From positions 7,254,001-7,318,000 of the forward strand of contig OZ245818.1 in NCBI GenBank assembly GCA_965228435.1: 64,000 nucleotides of DNA, given 5' to 3'. Below the pieces are notes generated by a model. It ran no database searches and was not told the DNA's origin. It saw only the letters and a list, made by a program, of their open reading frames with translations. Below, in pieces: positions 24,784-34,309 of this stretch. The DNA comes from Hoeflea_A sp965228435 (lineage in GTDB: Bacteria; Pseudomonadota; Alphaproteobacteria; Rhizobiales; Rhizobiaceae). The translations under genes and the position numbers were made by a program. Each line of letters opens with the position of its first letter. Position 1 is the first letter of the stretch.

Positions 24784-26931
24784 TCAGGAATGTGCGAGAA
24801 CCGCCAGCAGCAACAGCGCGACGATGTTGGTGATCTTGATCGCCGGATTGACGGCAGGACCCGCCGTATCCTTGTAGGGATCGCCAACCGTGTCGCCAGT
24901 CACCGAGGCCTTGTGGGCCTCACTGCCCTTCTCGTGCTTGACGCCATCCGCATCCACGAAGCCATCTTCAAAGGATTTCTTGGCATTGTCCCATGCGCCG
25001 CCACCCGATGTCATCGAGATGGCAACAAACAGGCCGTTCACGATAACACCCAGAAGCGATGCACCGAGTGCTGCAAATGCAGACGCCTTGGAGCCGGAGA
25101 TGAACAGCACGCCGAAATAGACGACCAGTGGCGCCAGGACCGGCAGCAAGGATGGAACAATCATTTCCTTGATGGCCGCGCGCGTCAGAATGTCCACCGC
25201 CCGCGCGTAGTCCGGACGGTCCTTGCCTTCCAGAATACCCGGTTTTTCACGGAACTGACGTCTCACTTCCTGAACCACCGTGCCGCCGGCACGGCCGACG
25301 GCCGTCATGGCGATACCGCCGAACAGATACGGAATCAGACCACCGAAGATAAGGCCGGCGACCACATAGGGGTTGGAAAGGCTGAAGGAGATCTGCCCCA
25401 TATCCGCGAAGTAAGGATAATTGGTCGCGTTGTTGGCGAAGAACTCCAGATCGTTCGAGTAGGCAGCAAACAGCACCAGTGCACCCAGGCCGGCGGAGCC
25501 GATTGCATAGCCCTTGGTAACCGCCTTCGTCGTGTTACCGACAGCATCCAGCGCGTCGGTCGATTTGCGCACTTCCGCCGGAAGGCCCGCCATCTCTGCA
25601 ATACCGCCAGCGTTGTCGGTCACTGGACCAAAAGCGTCCAGCGCAACGATCATTCCGGCGATGCCCAGCATGGCCGTCACGGCAATACCGGTTCCGAACA
25701 GGCCACCGAGCTGGAACGTGGCGATAATGCCACCGATGATGACGATTGCCGGCAACGCCGTAGACTCGAGCGATACCGCCAGACCCTGAATGACGTTGGT
25801 CCCGTGTCCGGTGACCGAAGCCTGCGCGATGGAGTTCACCGGACGCTTGTTGGTACCGGTATAGTACTCAGTGATCCAAACGATCAGACCGGTCACGACC
25901 AGGCCGATGATGCCGCAGACGAACAAGGCCGTACCACTAAAGCCGGCTTCACCGATCTGTCCCCAACCGACAGTCAGTTGCGTGGCGATGGCCAGACCAA
26001 CGATTGACAGGATGCCCGTGGCAAACAAGCCCTTGTAGAGCGCCCCCATAATCGAGCCGTTGGAGCCGAGCCGGACGAAGAAGACGCCGATGATCGAGGT
26101 GATGATGCAAGTTGCACAGATGACAAGCGGATAGATCATAACCGAATCGAGCACTTCCGAACCGGCAAAGAAGATGGCTCCGAGAACCATCGTCGCAACA
26201 ACCGAAACCGCATAGGTTTCGAACAGGTCGGCCGCCATGCCAGCGCAATCGCCGACGTTGTCGCCAACGTTGTCAGCGATTGTTGCAGGGTTGCGCGGGT
26301 CATCCTCCGGAATGCCTGCTTCAACCTTGCCTACGAGGTCGCCGCCCACGTCGGCACCTTTGGTGAAGATACCGCCGCCGAGACGGGCGAAAATCGAAAT
26401 CAATGAGCCGCCGAAGCCCAACGCGACCAGACCGTCGATAACGGTTCTATCGCCTGCACCATAGCCTCCAGGACCGGTCAGAAGAAAGTAGTAGACGGCA
26501 ACGCCCAGCAGCGCCAGTCCGGCCACCAGCATGCCGGTGATCGCGCCTGACTTGAAGGCGATGTCGAGCCCTTCGGCCAAGCTGTTTGAGGCAGCCTGGG
26601 CCGTGCGCACGTTGGCACGCACGGAGACGTGCATCCCGATATATCCGGCTGCACCGGACAAAACGGCACCGATCAGGAATCCGAACGCCGCCAAAGATGA
26701 CAGCAGCAGCCAGGTGATCACGAAAACCACCGCGCCGACGATCGCAATCGTCGTATACTGACGGTTCAGATAAGCCTGCGCACCCTCGCGGATCGCGCCG
26801 GCAATCTCCTGCATCTTTTCATTGCCCTGGTCAGCCGCAAGAACCGATTGCGTCGCCCAGATAGCGAACACGATCGAAAGCAGACCACAGGCGATGACAG
26901 CAAGTAGTATTGTCAATGCCATTCCCTCCAA
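24784..26931 (-). CDS. hppA: Membrane-bound proton-pumping pyrophosphatase (K+-independent)
   Basis: 715 residues with about 16 transmembrane helices. The substrate site reads GADVGGDLVGKVEAGIPEDDPRNP (split motif DxxxxxxxKxE) and DNVGDNVGDCAGMAADLFE. In GNTTKAVTKG the Lys after NTT is the residue that marks potassium-independent H+-PPases; K+-dependent enzymes carry Ala. It uses pyrophosphate hydrolysis to pump protons, saving energy under ATP limitation. A strong terminator follows. Confidence 0.97.
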   Translation of the reverse strand: MEGMALTILLAVIACGLLSIVFAIWATQSVLAADQGNEKMQEIAGAIREGAQAYLNRQYTTIAIVGAVVFVITWLLLSSLAAFGFLIGAVLSGAAGYIGMHVSVRANVRTAQAASNSLAEGLDIAFKSGAITGMLVAGLALLGVAVYYFLLTGPGGYGAGDRTVIDGLVALGFGGSLISIFARLGGGIFTKGADVGGDLVGKVEAGIPEDDPRNPATIADNVGDNVGDCAGMAADLFETYAVSVVATMVLGAIFFAGSEVLDSVMIYPLVICATCIITSIIGVFFVRLGSNGSIMGALYKGLFATGILSIVGLAIATQLTVGWGQIGEAGFSGTALFVCGIIGLVVTGLIVWITEYYTGTNKRPVNSIAQASVTGHGTNVIQGLAVSLESTALPAIVIIGGIIATFQLGGLFGTGIAVTAMLGIAGMIVALDAFGPVTDNAGGIAEMAGLPAEVRKSTDALDAVGNTTKAVTKGYAIGSAGLGALVLFAAYSNDLEFFANNATNYPYFADMGQISFSLSNPYVVAGLIFGGLIPYLFGGIAMTAVGRAGGTVVQEVRRQFREKPGILEGKDRPDYARAVDILTRAAIKEMIVPSLLPVLAPLVVYFGVLFISGSKASAFAALGASLLGVIVNGLFVAISMTSGGGAWDNAKKSFEDGFVDADGVKHEKGSEAHKASVTGDTVGDPYKDTAGPAVNPAIKITNIVALLLLAVLAHS

Positions 26932-27091
26932 TTTGCCGGAAAATCAGCCCCGATACCGGCAGTCTTCAACAAGCGCGGCAATGCGCCGGTTTGGCACCGG
27001 GCGCCGCATCGCGCCTGTAATGGCGGCAGAGGTCGGGTCCGTCAAGAACTTGTTGGGAAAACGCACCGCGTTTGCGCCGAAAGTAGAGGTT

Positions 27092-28318
27092 TCAAGCCGT
27101 GAAGGCTCTGTTTTTACGCTCGTTTCTGACCTGCAGGCCCAACAGCAGAAGACACCCAAGGGCGATTGGCCACATGATCATGTTGATTCCGTTCCAGCCG
27201 ATGCTGTTGAGAACCTGACCGGACATCAACGAGCTGAAGGCGACCGTTCCGAACAGAATGACGTCGTGCACGCCCTGAACCTTGTTCTTCTCAGATTGGC
27301 GATAGGTCCGGGTTACCATCGCCGTGGCGCCGATAAAGCCGAAATTCCAGCCAATGCCGAGCAAAATCAGTGCCAGCCAGAAGTTCCACAATTCAATGCC
27401 CAGGCTGGCAATGATGGAGCAGACGATCAACAGTGTCAGACCCGTCGCAACAATCGTTTCGCGACCGAAGCGCGCGATCAGTCGGCCGGTGAAGAAGCTT
27501 GGGCCGAACATCGCCAAGACGTGCCACTGAATGCCCAGGGTCGCCATATCGGTGGAAAACCCGCAGCCGATCATCGCCAGAGGCGCGCCGGTCATCATGA
27601 ACGACATCAGGGCAAAGGAGCAGACACCGCAGGCGAGCGCAGTCAGAAAGCTGCGCTGGCTTATGATTTCGCTCAACGGCCGTGCCGGCTCCTCTGGCGC
27701 ATCATCCAGCAGAACGGCATGCTCCGGAATTCGCAGATTGGCGAGAATGACGACACCGATCAGCGACAAAACAATGACCCCAACATAGGCACCGGCAAAC
27801 AAAGTCGGCGCAAAGAGATCGCGTGCGAAAATGACCGTTTGCGGACCGATGATGGCAGCAAAGATTCCGCCTATCAGAACCCAGGATATCGCCTGGGCCT
27901 TGAAGTTTTCCGGTGCTCCGTCCGCTGCCGCAAAACGGTACTGCTGGACGAACGCTCCACCGATCCCGATGATCATGAGGCCCAGTCCGAAGAGCCAAAA
28001 GTGCTTCTGAAACAACGCCGCAGCGGCGACCATTCCACCGATGCCGCTGATCAGTGCACCGGTCATGAAGCCGTATCTCCGGCCGACAAAGCGCATCAGC
28101 CAGGCCGCGGGCAACGCGCCGATAGCGACGCCGATGTTGAACCCCGTTACCGGTGCCGTAGCCAGAGATTTATCCTCGTCAAGCAGATAGTCACCGACGA
28201 TGCCGCCAAGCGAAATCGATATCGGCGCACAGGCGCCGATGAACGCACTGGCGCCTGCCAGGATGAACGCATTGCGTCTGGCAAGCCCGATTCGGTCAGC
28301 GGACTGCTGAATGTTCAT
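27092..28318 (-). CDS. Major facilitator superfamily transporter
   Basis: 408 residues with 12 predicted transmembrane helices. The MFS loop between helices 2 and 3 appears as RFVGRRYGFMTGA, and the equivalent in the second half as GRLIARFGRETIV, with a long central cytoplasmic loop (about 195-215). The substrate is not evident. It precedes the dimethylglycine dehydrogenase-like gene's 3' end by 157 bases on the same strand, so a shared catabolic role is possible but not shown. Confidence 0.88.
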   Translation of the reverse strand: MNIQQSADRIGLARRNAFILAGASAFIGACAPISISLGGIVGDYLLDEDKSLATAPVTGFNIGVAIGALPAAWLMRFVGRRYGFMTGALISGIGGMVAAAALFQKHFWLFGLGLMIIGIGGAFVQQYRFAAADGAPENFKAQAISWVLIGGIFAAIIGPQTVIFARDLFAPTLFAGAYVGVIVLSLIGVVILANLRIPEHAVLLDDAPEEPARPLSEIISQRSFLTALACGVCSFALMSFMMTGAPLAMIGCGFSTDMATLGIQWHVLAMFGPSFFTGRLIARFGRETIVATGLTLLIVCSIIASLGIELWNFWLALILLGIGWNFGFIGATAMVTRTYRQSEKNKVQGVHDVILFGTVAFSSLMSGQVLNSIGWNGINMIMWPIALGCLLLLGLQVRNERKNRAFTA

Positions 28319-28475
28319 GAGCCTCCGTTTCGGCGAAACGCCGAAGTATCAGGGATCAACCGGTGCCGGATGAATGAAAGACTGCCACGATCGGGGCAAA
28401 ACGACCGGCTTGTGTTGTTACCGCAGATGCCTGCCAAACTCAAACGATCCCGACGGCCGCATCGTCGCAGCCTGA

Positions 28476-31028
28476 TTAGGACCGCATCCGTTCGCCTTTC
28501 GGATCAAAGGGCGGTTCGACGGCTATCCTGGCGTCGAACCGGCGGCCCAGGATTTCGACCTGGAACACTCCCGGGTCGGCGGTTTGTGAAAGCTCGGCCG
28601 GCACGTAGGCCTGCGCCAGCGACTGCCGCACCCAGTGACCGTAACCACCTGACGTAACCCAGCCGACGACGCGCCACTCTCCATCACGTTGCGCCGGCGG
28701 AGCGGGCGTCTCCTTTCCCTCCCCGTCAAAGCGTTTCGCGCCGTACCCGTGTGGTGGCGGTACGAGGCCATGATCCCTATCGCCGACCCGCGCCCAAACG
28801 GGTTCATCGCCCATAACATCCGTGTCGTCAGCGTCGATGATCAGTGAAACCCGCCGCGCCTTGGGGCCGCGCTCCTGCTCCTCCGCTGCTGCCTGACGCC
28901 CGATGAAGCCGTTTTTTGACAGTTTGACGAAGCGATCCATCGAACCTTCGTACACCCCGTAGATCGGGCGCAGTTCCGCAAACCAGGTCGGGAAGTTCTT
29001 TTCAAGGCGCATCGACAGCAGCGCGCGCATGCCGAAATCGACCATGCCATGCTTCTCACCGACCGCCTTGATAGCTTGATAGACCGTTCGCTCATAGGCG
29101 GGTTCCATCCAGATCTCATAACCGAGATCGCCCGTATAGGAGATGCGGTTGACCCGGCACGGGCACCCGCCAATGTCCATTTCGCGATAATCCATGAACC
29201 GGAATGCGGTATTCGAAACATCGACGTCGGCAAGCTCGGCCAGGACATCCCGCGAGCGCGGCCCGGCGATCGACAGGCCGACAATCGTTTGGCCGAACCT
29301 ATGTATGCGAACAGAACCGTCGTCCGGAAGATGCCGCTCGAACCAGCGCATGTGATAGATCTGAGCCCCGCTCGACCCCCATATCATGAAACGGGTTTCT
29401 GCGGCCTTGGCAATCGTGAAGTCGCCGATCAAACGCCCACGCTCGTTGAGCATCGGGGTCAGCACCAGCCGTCCGGTCCGCGGCATTTTGTTGGTCATCA
29501 GGTGCGACAGCCAGGCCTCGGCGCCCTCGCCCGTAATCTCGTACTTGGCGAAATTGGCGATTTCGGTGACACCGACACGCTCGCGCACCGCGCGCACCTC
29601 GGCTCCGACATGAGCAAAGTCATTGGAGCGGTGGAACGACAGCTCGTCCCTGGCCTCGGTTCCTGGCGGCGCAAACCACAGGGGTGTCTCGAGACCCCAG
29701 GTATCTCCCATCACGGCGTTGTTGTCGCGAACCATGATGTCGTAAAGCGGCGTTGTCTGTTGTGGCCGGGCCGCCGGCAGTTCCTCGTTGGGAAAGCGTA
29801 TGGAAAAACGCCGGGCGTAGTTTTCCCGAACCTTGGCATTGGTGTAGCGAAGCGTGGTGAAATCGCCATAGCGCGCGACATCCATGCCGAAGATGTCGTG
29901 GCCGGGATCACCCTCGACCATCCAATTTGCCAGGGCAAGTCCGACGCCTCCACCCTGCGAAAAGCCTGCCATCACGGCACAGGCCGACCAGAAATTGGTC
30001 AGGCCCTGGACTGGCCCCACCAGCGGGTTACCATCCGGCGCAAAGGTGAATGGCCCGTTGATGGTCTGCCTGATGCCGGCTTCGGAGAATGTCGGAAAAT
30101 GGCGAAACGCGATTTCCAGCGACGGCGCGATGCGGTCGAGGTCGGGCTGCAGCAATTCATGGCCGAAATCCCAGGGCGTTTCCTTCGGCGACCAGGGCAC
30201 GCAAGCTTTTTCATAGGTTCCAAGCAGCAGCCCATCCCGCTCTTGTCGTGTGTAGATTTCGCCCTTGAAGTCGATGACTCCGGCCAGTTCCCTGCCCGTC
30301 CGGGCGTTGAATTCAAGCACCTCCGGCACGGTCTCGGTCAGGAGATACATATGCTCCATGGCCAGAACCGGCAGTTCGATACCAACCATCCGACCGACTT
30401 CTCTGGCCCAGAGACCGCCGGCATTGACCACGTGTTCCGCCCTGACAGTGCCCTTCTCGGTCACGACGTTCCAGGTTCCGTCAGCGTCCTGCGTGATGTC
30501 GACGACACGGTTGCGCAGCTCGACTTTAGCGCCCAGTTTTTGCGCAGCTTTCGCGTAGGCATGGGTGGTACCCGAAGGGTCAAGATGGCCTTCGACGGGA
30601 TCCCAAAGAGCGCCGACGAAATTGCTTTCGTCCATCAAAGGAAACATGGCGCTGGCTTCCGAAGGGGTGATGATTTCGGTTTCCATGCCCAGCGCCCGAC
30701 CGGTCGCGTGGGTATAGCGCAGGAAATTCATGCGCTCTTCAGTGTCGGCCATCATGACGCCACCGGTCAGATGCAGGCCACAGGACTGACCGGAAAGTTC
30801 CTCCAGTTCGTCGTAAAGGGAAACCGTGTAGGCTTGCAGCTTTGCCACATTGGGGTCGCCATTGAGCGTATGAAAGCCACCGGCCGCGTGCCAGGAGGAT
30901 CCGGAGGTCAGCTCCGACCTTTCAATCAACAGAGAATCAGTCCAGCCGGCACGCGCCAGATGGAACAGGACGGAGCACCCGACTACCCCGCCGCCAATGA
31001 CGACCACTCGCGCGTGACTTTGCATCAC
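28476..31028 (-). CDS. FAD-dependent oxidoreductase fused to GcvT domain (dimethylglycine/sarcosine dehydrogenase family)
   Basis: 850 residues. The N-terminal DAO domain has VVVIGGGVVGCSVLFHLAR for FAD and SSWHAAGG, whose His is the covalent FAD attachment site in DMGDH. Residues 430 to the end are an aminomethyltransferase (GcvT) region with ISYTGDLGYEIWM and the C-terminal barrel. Such enzymes oxidatively demethylate dimethylglycine, sarcosine or related betaines and pass the carbon to tetrahydrofolate. The gene is divergent from a hydroxyproline-type dehydratase. The substrate is not fixed. Confidence 0.92.
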   Translation of the reverse strand: MMQSHARVVVIGGGVVGCSVLFHLARAGWTDSLLIERSELTSGSSWHAAGGFHTLNGDPNVAKLQAYTVSLYDELEELSGQSCGLHLTGGVMMADTEERMNFLRYTHATGRALGMETEIITPSEASAMFPLMDESNFVGALWDPVEGHLDPSGTTHAYAKAAQKLGAKVELRNRVVDITQDADGTWNVVTEKGTVRAEHVVNAGGLWAREVGRMVGIELPVLAMEHMYLLTETVPEVLEFNARTGRELAGVIDFKGEIYTRQERDGLLLGTYEKACVPWSPKETPWDFGHELLQPDLDRIAPSLEIAFRHFPTFSEAGIRQTINGPFTFAPDGNPLVGPVQGLTNFWSACAVMAGFSQGGGVGLALANWMVEGDPGHDIFGMDVARYGDFTTLRYTNAKVRENYARRFSIRFPNEELPAARPQQTTPLYDIMVRDNNAVMGDTWGLETPLWFAPPGTEARDELSFHRSNDFAHVGAEVRAVRERVGVTEIANFAKYEITGEGAEAWLSHLMTNKMPRTGRLVLTPMLNERGRLIGDFTIAKAAETRFMIWGSSGAQIYHMRWFERHLPDDGSVRIHRFGQTIVGLSIAGPRSRDVLAELADVDVSNTAFRFMDYREMDIGGCPCRVNRISYTGDLGYEIWMEPAYERTVYQAIKAVGEKHGMVDFGMRALLSMRLEKNFPTWFAELRPIYGVYEGSMDRFVKLSKNGFIGRQAAAEEQERGPKARRVSLIIDADDTDVMGDEPVWARVGDRDHGLVPPPHGYGAKRFDGEGKETPAPPAQRDGEWRVVGWVTSGGYGHWVRQSLAQAYVPAELSQTADPGVFQVEILGRRFDARIAVEPPFDPKGERMRS

Positions 31029-31257
31029 CCCAACCTCCGGTGTTTGGCGTTTGTCGGTCTAGCTATGGGGAACCGGTTGGCCGACGCAAGGCGTCATTGC
31101 GCACGGTTTGTCGGATTTTCACGATCAAAGCTGCATATCCGCACGGGCTTCCAGTGGTGACCGACGATGTTGTATGCATCGTCGCATGGTGTTGCGCGGG
31201 AGAAATGGGAAAAATGGCGAGATGTGACCTACTGCGGAACCGCGCCGTGAGTTCGAC

Positions 31258-32289
31258 GTGAGAAGCGTCCGAGCCATCCATGTGGTCTCGGCCCATGCCG
31301 AGGGAGAGGTCGGCGATGTGATCGTGGGCGGTGTGTCGCCACCGCCGGGCGACACGATCTGGGAGCAGCGTTCCTGGATAGCCGAAGACGACAGTCTTCG
31401 CCGGTTTGTGCTGAATGAACCACGCGGCGGGGTGTTTCGGCACGTCAACCTGCTGGTCCCGCCCAAGTCACCGGAAGCCGACGCCGCATGGATTATCATG
31501 GAGCCCGAAGACACTCCACCGATGTCCGGCTCAAACGCCATATGCGTATCGACCGTTCTTCTGGAAACCGGCATCCTGCCCATGACGGAACCGGTTTCCC
31601 ACTGCACTCTCGAAGCGCCTGGAGGGCTGGTTCGGGTCCGTGCAGATTGCTCGAATGGCAAGGTCCAACGGGTACACGTGGAAAACATCCCATCCTTTGC
31701 GCACCGGATGGATCAAAAGCTGGACGTGCCCGGACTGGGCACTCTCAGTGTCGACACCGCGTTCGGGGGTGACAGTTTCGTGGTCGTTGACCCTGAGGCT
31801 ATCGGCATCCCGCTTGTGCCGGAGAATGCACGCAAACTGGCCCAGTTGGGGGTTCGGATCACGGATGCGGCGGACGCCGCCTTTGCTTTCGAACACCCCG
31901 AAAAAGCTGATTGGAGGCACCATTCCTTCTGCCTCTTTGCCGGAAAACTGGAACGTGACGGTGACGATCTTTCCGCGCAATCGGTCGTATCCATCCGACC
32001 TGGCAAGATCGACCGCTCTCCTACCGGAACGGCGGTATCGGCGCGCATGGCGCTCCTTCATGAACGCGGCGAGATGAAACCTGGTAACAGATTCCGTGCC
32101 ACTTCGATTATCGGATCGGAGTTCCAGGGAAAGATCCTTGGCACCACCACAGTTGGCTCGGTCTCTGCCATCCGACCGGAAATCAGCGGGCGCGCCTGGA
32201 TTACAGGAACCCATCAACACATGCTCGATCCGGATGACCCCTGGCCTGAAGGCTATCGTATCTCTGATACCTGGCCGATGCAGGAATAG
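31258..32289 (+). CDS. Proline racemase family, trans-3-hydroxyproline dehydratase-like
   Basis: 343 residues from GTG 31258. The family scaffold is complete: LNEPRGGVFRHVNLL, AFGGDSFVVVD and the end GRAWITGTHQHMLDP. The first catalytic position, normally MCGH, is MSGS with Ser90. The second, normally DRSPCGT, is DRSPTGT with Thr256. Thr at position two marks trans-3-hydroxy-L-proline dehydratases; Ser at position one is less common. Racemase or epimerase activity is therefore unlikely. It sits divergent from the DMGDH-like gene, suggesting osmolyte catabolism. Confidence 0.85.
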   Translation: MRSVRAIHVVSAHAEGEVGDVIVGGVSPPPGDTIWEQRSWIAEDDSLRRFVLNEPRGGVFRHVNLLVPPKSPEADAAWIIMEPEDTPPMSGSNAICVSTVLLETGILPMTEPVSHCTLEAPGGLVRVRADCSNGKVQRVHVENIPSFAHRMDQKLDVPGLGTLSVDTAFGGDSFVVVDPEAIGIPLVPENARKLAQLGVRITDAADAAFAFEHPEKADWRHHSFCLFAGKLERDGDDLSAQSVVSIRPGKIDRSPTGTAVSARMALLHERGEMKPGNRFRATSIIGSEFQGKILGTTTVGSVSAIRPEISGRAWITGTHQHMLDPDDPWPEGYRISDTWPMQE

Positions 32290-32345
32290 CTGCTGCCACT
32301 GCCTCGTCACGTTTGCGCGTTAGGCGCGTTCCGGGAGTATTCGCG

Positions 32346-33230
32346 ATGCTGACACGTCGACAATTGCTGCTGAGCCTGTTGGGAGTGGCGACCGTACCCG
32401 CGTTGCTCGGGGGATATGCCTTTGCCATAGAGCCCCGATTTCGTCTTGCTGTGACGCGCTACCGGGTAAAGACGCCGCGATTTGCGGCGATGAGCGCTGG
32501 TCAGCCGCTCAGGGTCGCGGTGCTTGCCGACTTTCACGCCTGTGAACCGTGGATGCCGGTATCGCGGATCGAGCACATTGTTTCTACGACCAACGCTCTC
32601 AAGCCGGATCTGATCGTGCTGTTGGGGGACTATGTTGCCGGTTTGAGACGGTTTCGCACGGCCATCGTTCCGATGCGGGACTGGAGCCAGGCTCTTTCCC
32701 ATCTTGAGGCCCCGCTTGGAACCTATGCGGTGCTAGGCAATCATGATTGGTGGGTCGATGGCGCGGCAACGACCGAGCACCTGGAGAGGTCAGGCATTCC
32801 CGTTCTGGAAAATCGGGCTATCGAACTCGCTCACCCGAACGGAAATCCCTTCTGGCTTGCCGGCCTGGGCGATCAGTGGGCGATTCCCATCGGTGGAGGC
32901 CGCTTCCGAGGCGTCCATGACCTTGACGGAACGCTTGCGCAGATCACCGACGAGGCGCGCCCGGTCCTCCTGCTTGCTCACGAACCGGACATCTTTCCCA
33001 GCATTCCGGCGCGCGTCGACCTGACGCTCAGCGGACATACCCATGGCGGGCAGGTTCGGCTGCCATTCCTGGGTTCTCCGATCGTACCGTCGCAATTCGG
33101 CCAGAGATACGCCTACGGACACATTACAGAAACTGGAAGGCAATTGGTCGTTTCCGGCGGCCTTGGCTGCTCCATGCTTCCCGTGCGATTTGGCGTTCCA
33201 CCGGAAATCCTATTGATTGAAATGGGTTAG
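32346..33230 (+). CDS. Exported metallophosphoesterase (YaeI/LpxG-like)
   Basis: 294 residues from ATG 32346 (GGGAG upstream). An N-terminal hydrophobic segment follows TRRQ and acts as signal or anchor. Calcineurin-like metal motifs are in order: DFHA, GDYV, GNHDWW, LAHEPD and SGHTHGGQ. YaeI-type enzymes hydrolyse phosphodiesters, and LpxG relatives act on UDP-diacylglucosamine in lipid A synthesis. The exact substrate is open. It converges with nusB, 22 bases between stops. Confidence 0.88.
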   Translation: MLTRRQLLLSLLGVATVPALLGGYAFAIEPRFRLAVTRYRVKTPRFAAMSAGQPLRVAVLADFHACEPWMPVSRIEHIVSTTNALKPDLIVLLGDYVAGLRRFRTAIVPMRDWSQALSHLEAPLGTYAVLGNHDWWVDGAATTEHLERSGIPVLENRAIELAHPNGNPFWLAGLGDQWAIPIGGGRFRGVHDLDGTLAQITDEARPVLLLAHEPDIFPSIPARVDLTLSGHTHGGQVRLPFLGSPIVPSQFGQRYAYGHITETGRQLVVSGGLGCSMLPVRFGVPPEILLIEMG

Positions 33231-33252
33231 GCGAAAATTTGCAGAAAATGAA

Positions 33253-33738
33253 TCAGGCGTCTTTCTGCAATTGGCGCCCCTCTCCCCTAAGCCGTCCGGC
33301 GAGACGGTCAAGAACGGCATTGATGAGTTTGGGTTCGTCCTCATCAAAGAAAGCTCGTCCGATATCGACGTATTCAGTCACGATCACGGCCACTGGCACA
33401 TCCTTTCGGTTGGCCAACTCGTAGGCACCTGCTCTCAGGATCGCCCGCAGTGTCGAGTCGAGGCGCGAAAGCGGCCAGTCTTCGGTCAAAGAGGTCCGGA
33501 TCAGCGGATCGAGTGTTCGCTGTTGTTCGACAACACCGGAAACGATTGCACGAAACCAGGCTGCATCGGCCTCCCGATATCGTTCGCCGTCCAGTTCCTG
33601 CCCAAGGCGGTGTATTTCGTACTCACTGACCACCTCAAGCACACCGGTTCCTCCGACGTCCATCTGGTACAGGGCCTGAACGGCCGCCAGCCGGGCAGCA
33701 CCGCGCTGGTTGGCAGGTTTGGTATTGCGCTCAGTCAC
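33253..33738 (-). CDS. nusB: Transcription antitermination factor NusB
   Basis: 161 residues, all-helical NusB fold: ARLAAVQALYQMDVGG at the N-terminus, and LRAILRAGAYEL and VIVTEYVDIGRAFFDEDEPKLIN near the end. It binds boxA RNA with NusE for rRNA antitermination. Its ATG overlaps the ribH stop by 4 bases (ATGA), the conserved rib-nusB coupling. Confidence 0.97.
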   Translation of the reverse strand: MTERNTKPANQRGAARLAAVQALYQMDVGGTGVLEVVSEYEIHRLGQELDGERYREADAAWFRAIVSGVVEQQRTLDPLIRTSLTEDWPLSRLDSTLRAILRAGAYELANRKDVPVAVIVTEYVDIGRAFFDEDEPKLINAVLDRLAGRLRGEGRQLQKDA

Positions 33739-34208
33739 GGTTTGGCGCCCAATCTGGATCGTATCTTGATCATGGTCAGTGCTGCACGGGCAGCAAAGCC
33801 ACCCTTGTCCGTGTCTCCGGCACCATTCGCACGCTGAGCTCGGGCCCAGGCCTGTTCCCGGTTTTCAACCGTCAGAATGCCATTGCCGATGGCTATCGAC
33901 TCGCTGATCGAGAGATCCATGAGGCCGCGGCTCGATTCATTGGCGACGATGTCGAAATGGTATGTCTCGCCGCGAATGACGGTCCCGAGTGCGATGAACC
34001 CGTCATAGTCGGTACCGCCGGCGTCGGCGCCATCAAGAGCCATGGCAATCGTCGCCGGAATTTCCAACGCGCCGGGCACAGTCAGAATGTCGAAGGTTGC
34101 ACCAGCCTCTTTCAGCGCGGCTTTTGCGCCTTCCAACATGCTGTCGGCAATGTCATCGTAGAAGCGTGCTTCTACAATCAGCAGATGGGGCGTGTCGGAT
34201 CCGCTCAT
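33735..34208 (-). CDS. ribH: 6,7-dimethyl-8-ribityllumazine synthase
   Basis: 157 residues from ATG 34208 (AAAGGA upstream). Motifs: VPGALEIP, GTVIRGETYHFDIVANE with the catalytic His, and the C-terminal RAALTMIKI. It condenses the pyrimidinedione and dihydroxybutanone phosphate to lumazine, the penultimate riboflavin step. An upstream in-frame start (34238) lacks support. Confidence 0.97.
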   Translation of the reverse strand: MSGSDTPHLLIVEARFYDDIADSMLEGAKAALKEAGATFDILTVPGALEIPATIAMALDGADAGGTDYDGFIALGTVIRGETYHFDIVANESSRGLMDLSISESIAIGNGILTVENREQAWARAQRANGAGDTDKGGFAARAALTMIKIRSRLGAKP

Positions 34209-34309
34209 AATGCCGGTCCTTTCTGGTGTTGAAAACAAGCCGCGGTCAAACCACGGCTCAATGGTCTTGGCAAGCGCTTTTCAACGCGCCCATGAAATTA
34301 TGCGGCGCT

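Noticed and set aside
24760..26007. 415-codon plus-strand frame opposite hppA
   Set aside because: Its composition is the antisense of a strongly conserved pyrophosphatase; it is rich in Arg, His and Gln and has no ribosome site.
26822..28657. 611-codon plus-strand frame across the MFS gene
   Set aside because: Antisense of a clear transporter and of intergenic DNA; low-complexity charged product.
29049..31160. 703-codon plus-strand frame opposite the DMGDH-like gene
   Set aside because: Long only because GC-rich codon bias removes stops from the antisense strand; no family resemblance.
34209..34309. FMN riboswitch near ribE/ribH
   Set aside because: None of the conserved FMN-element segments is present in the rib cluster gaps.
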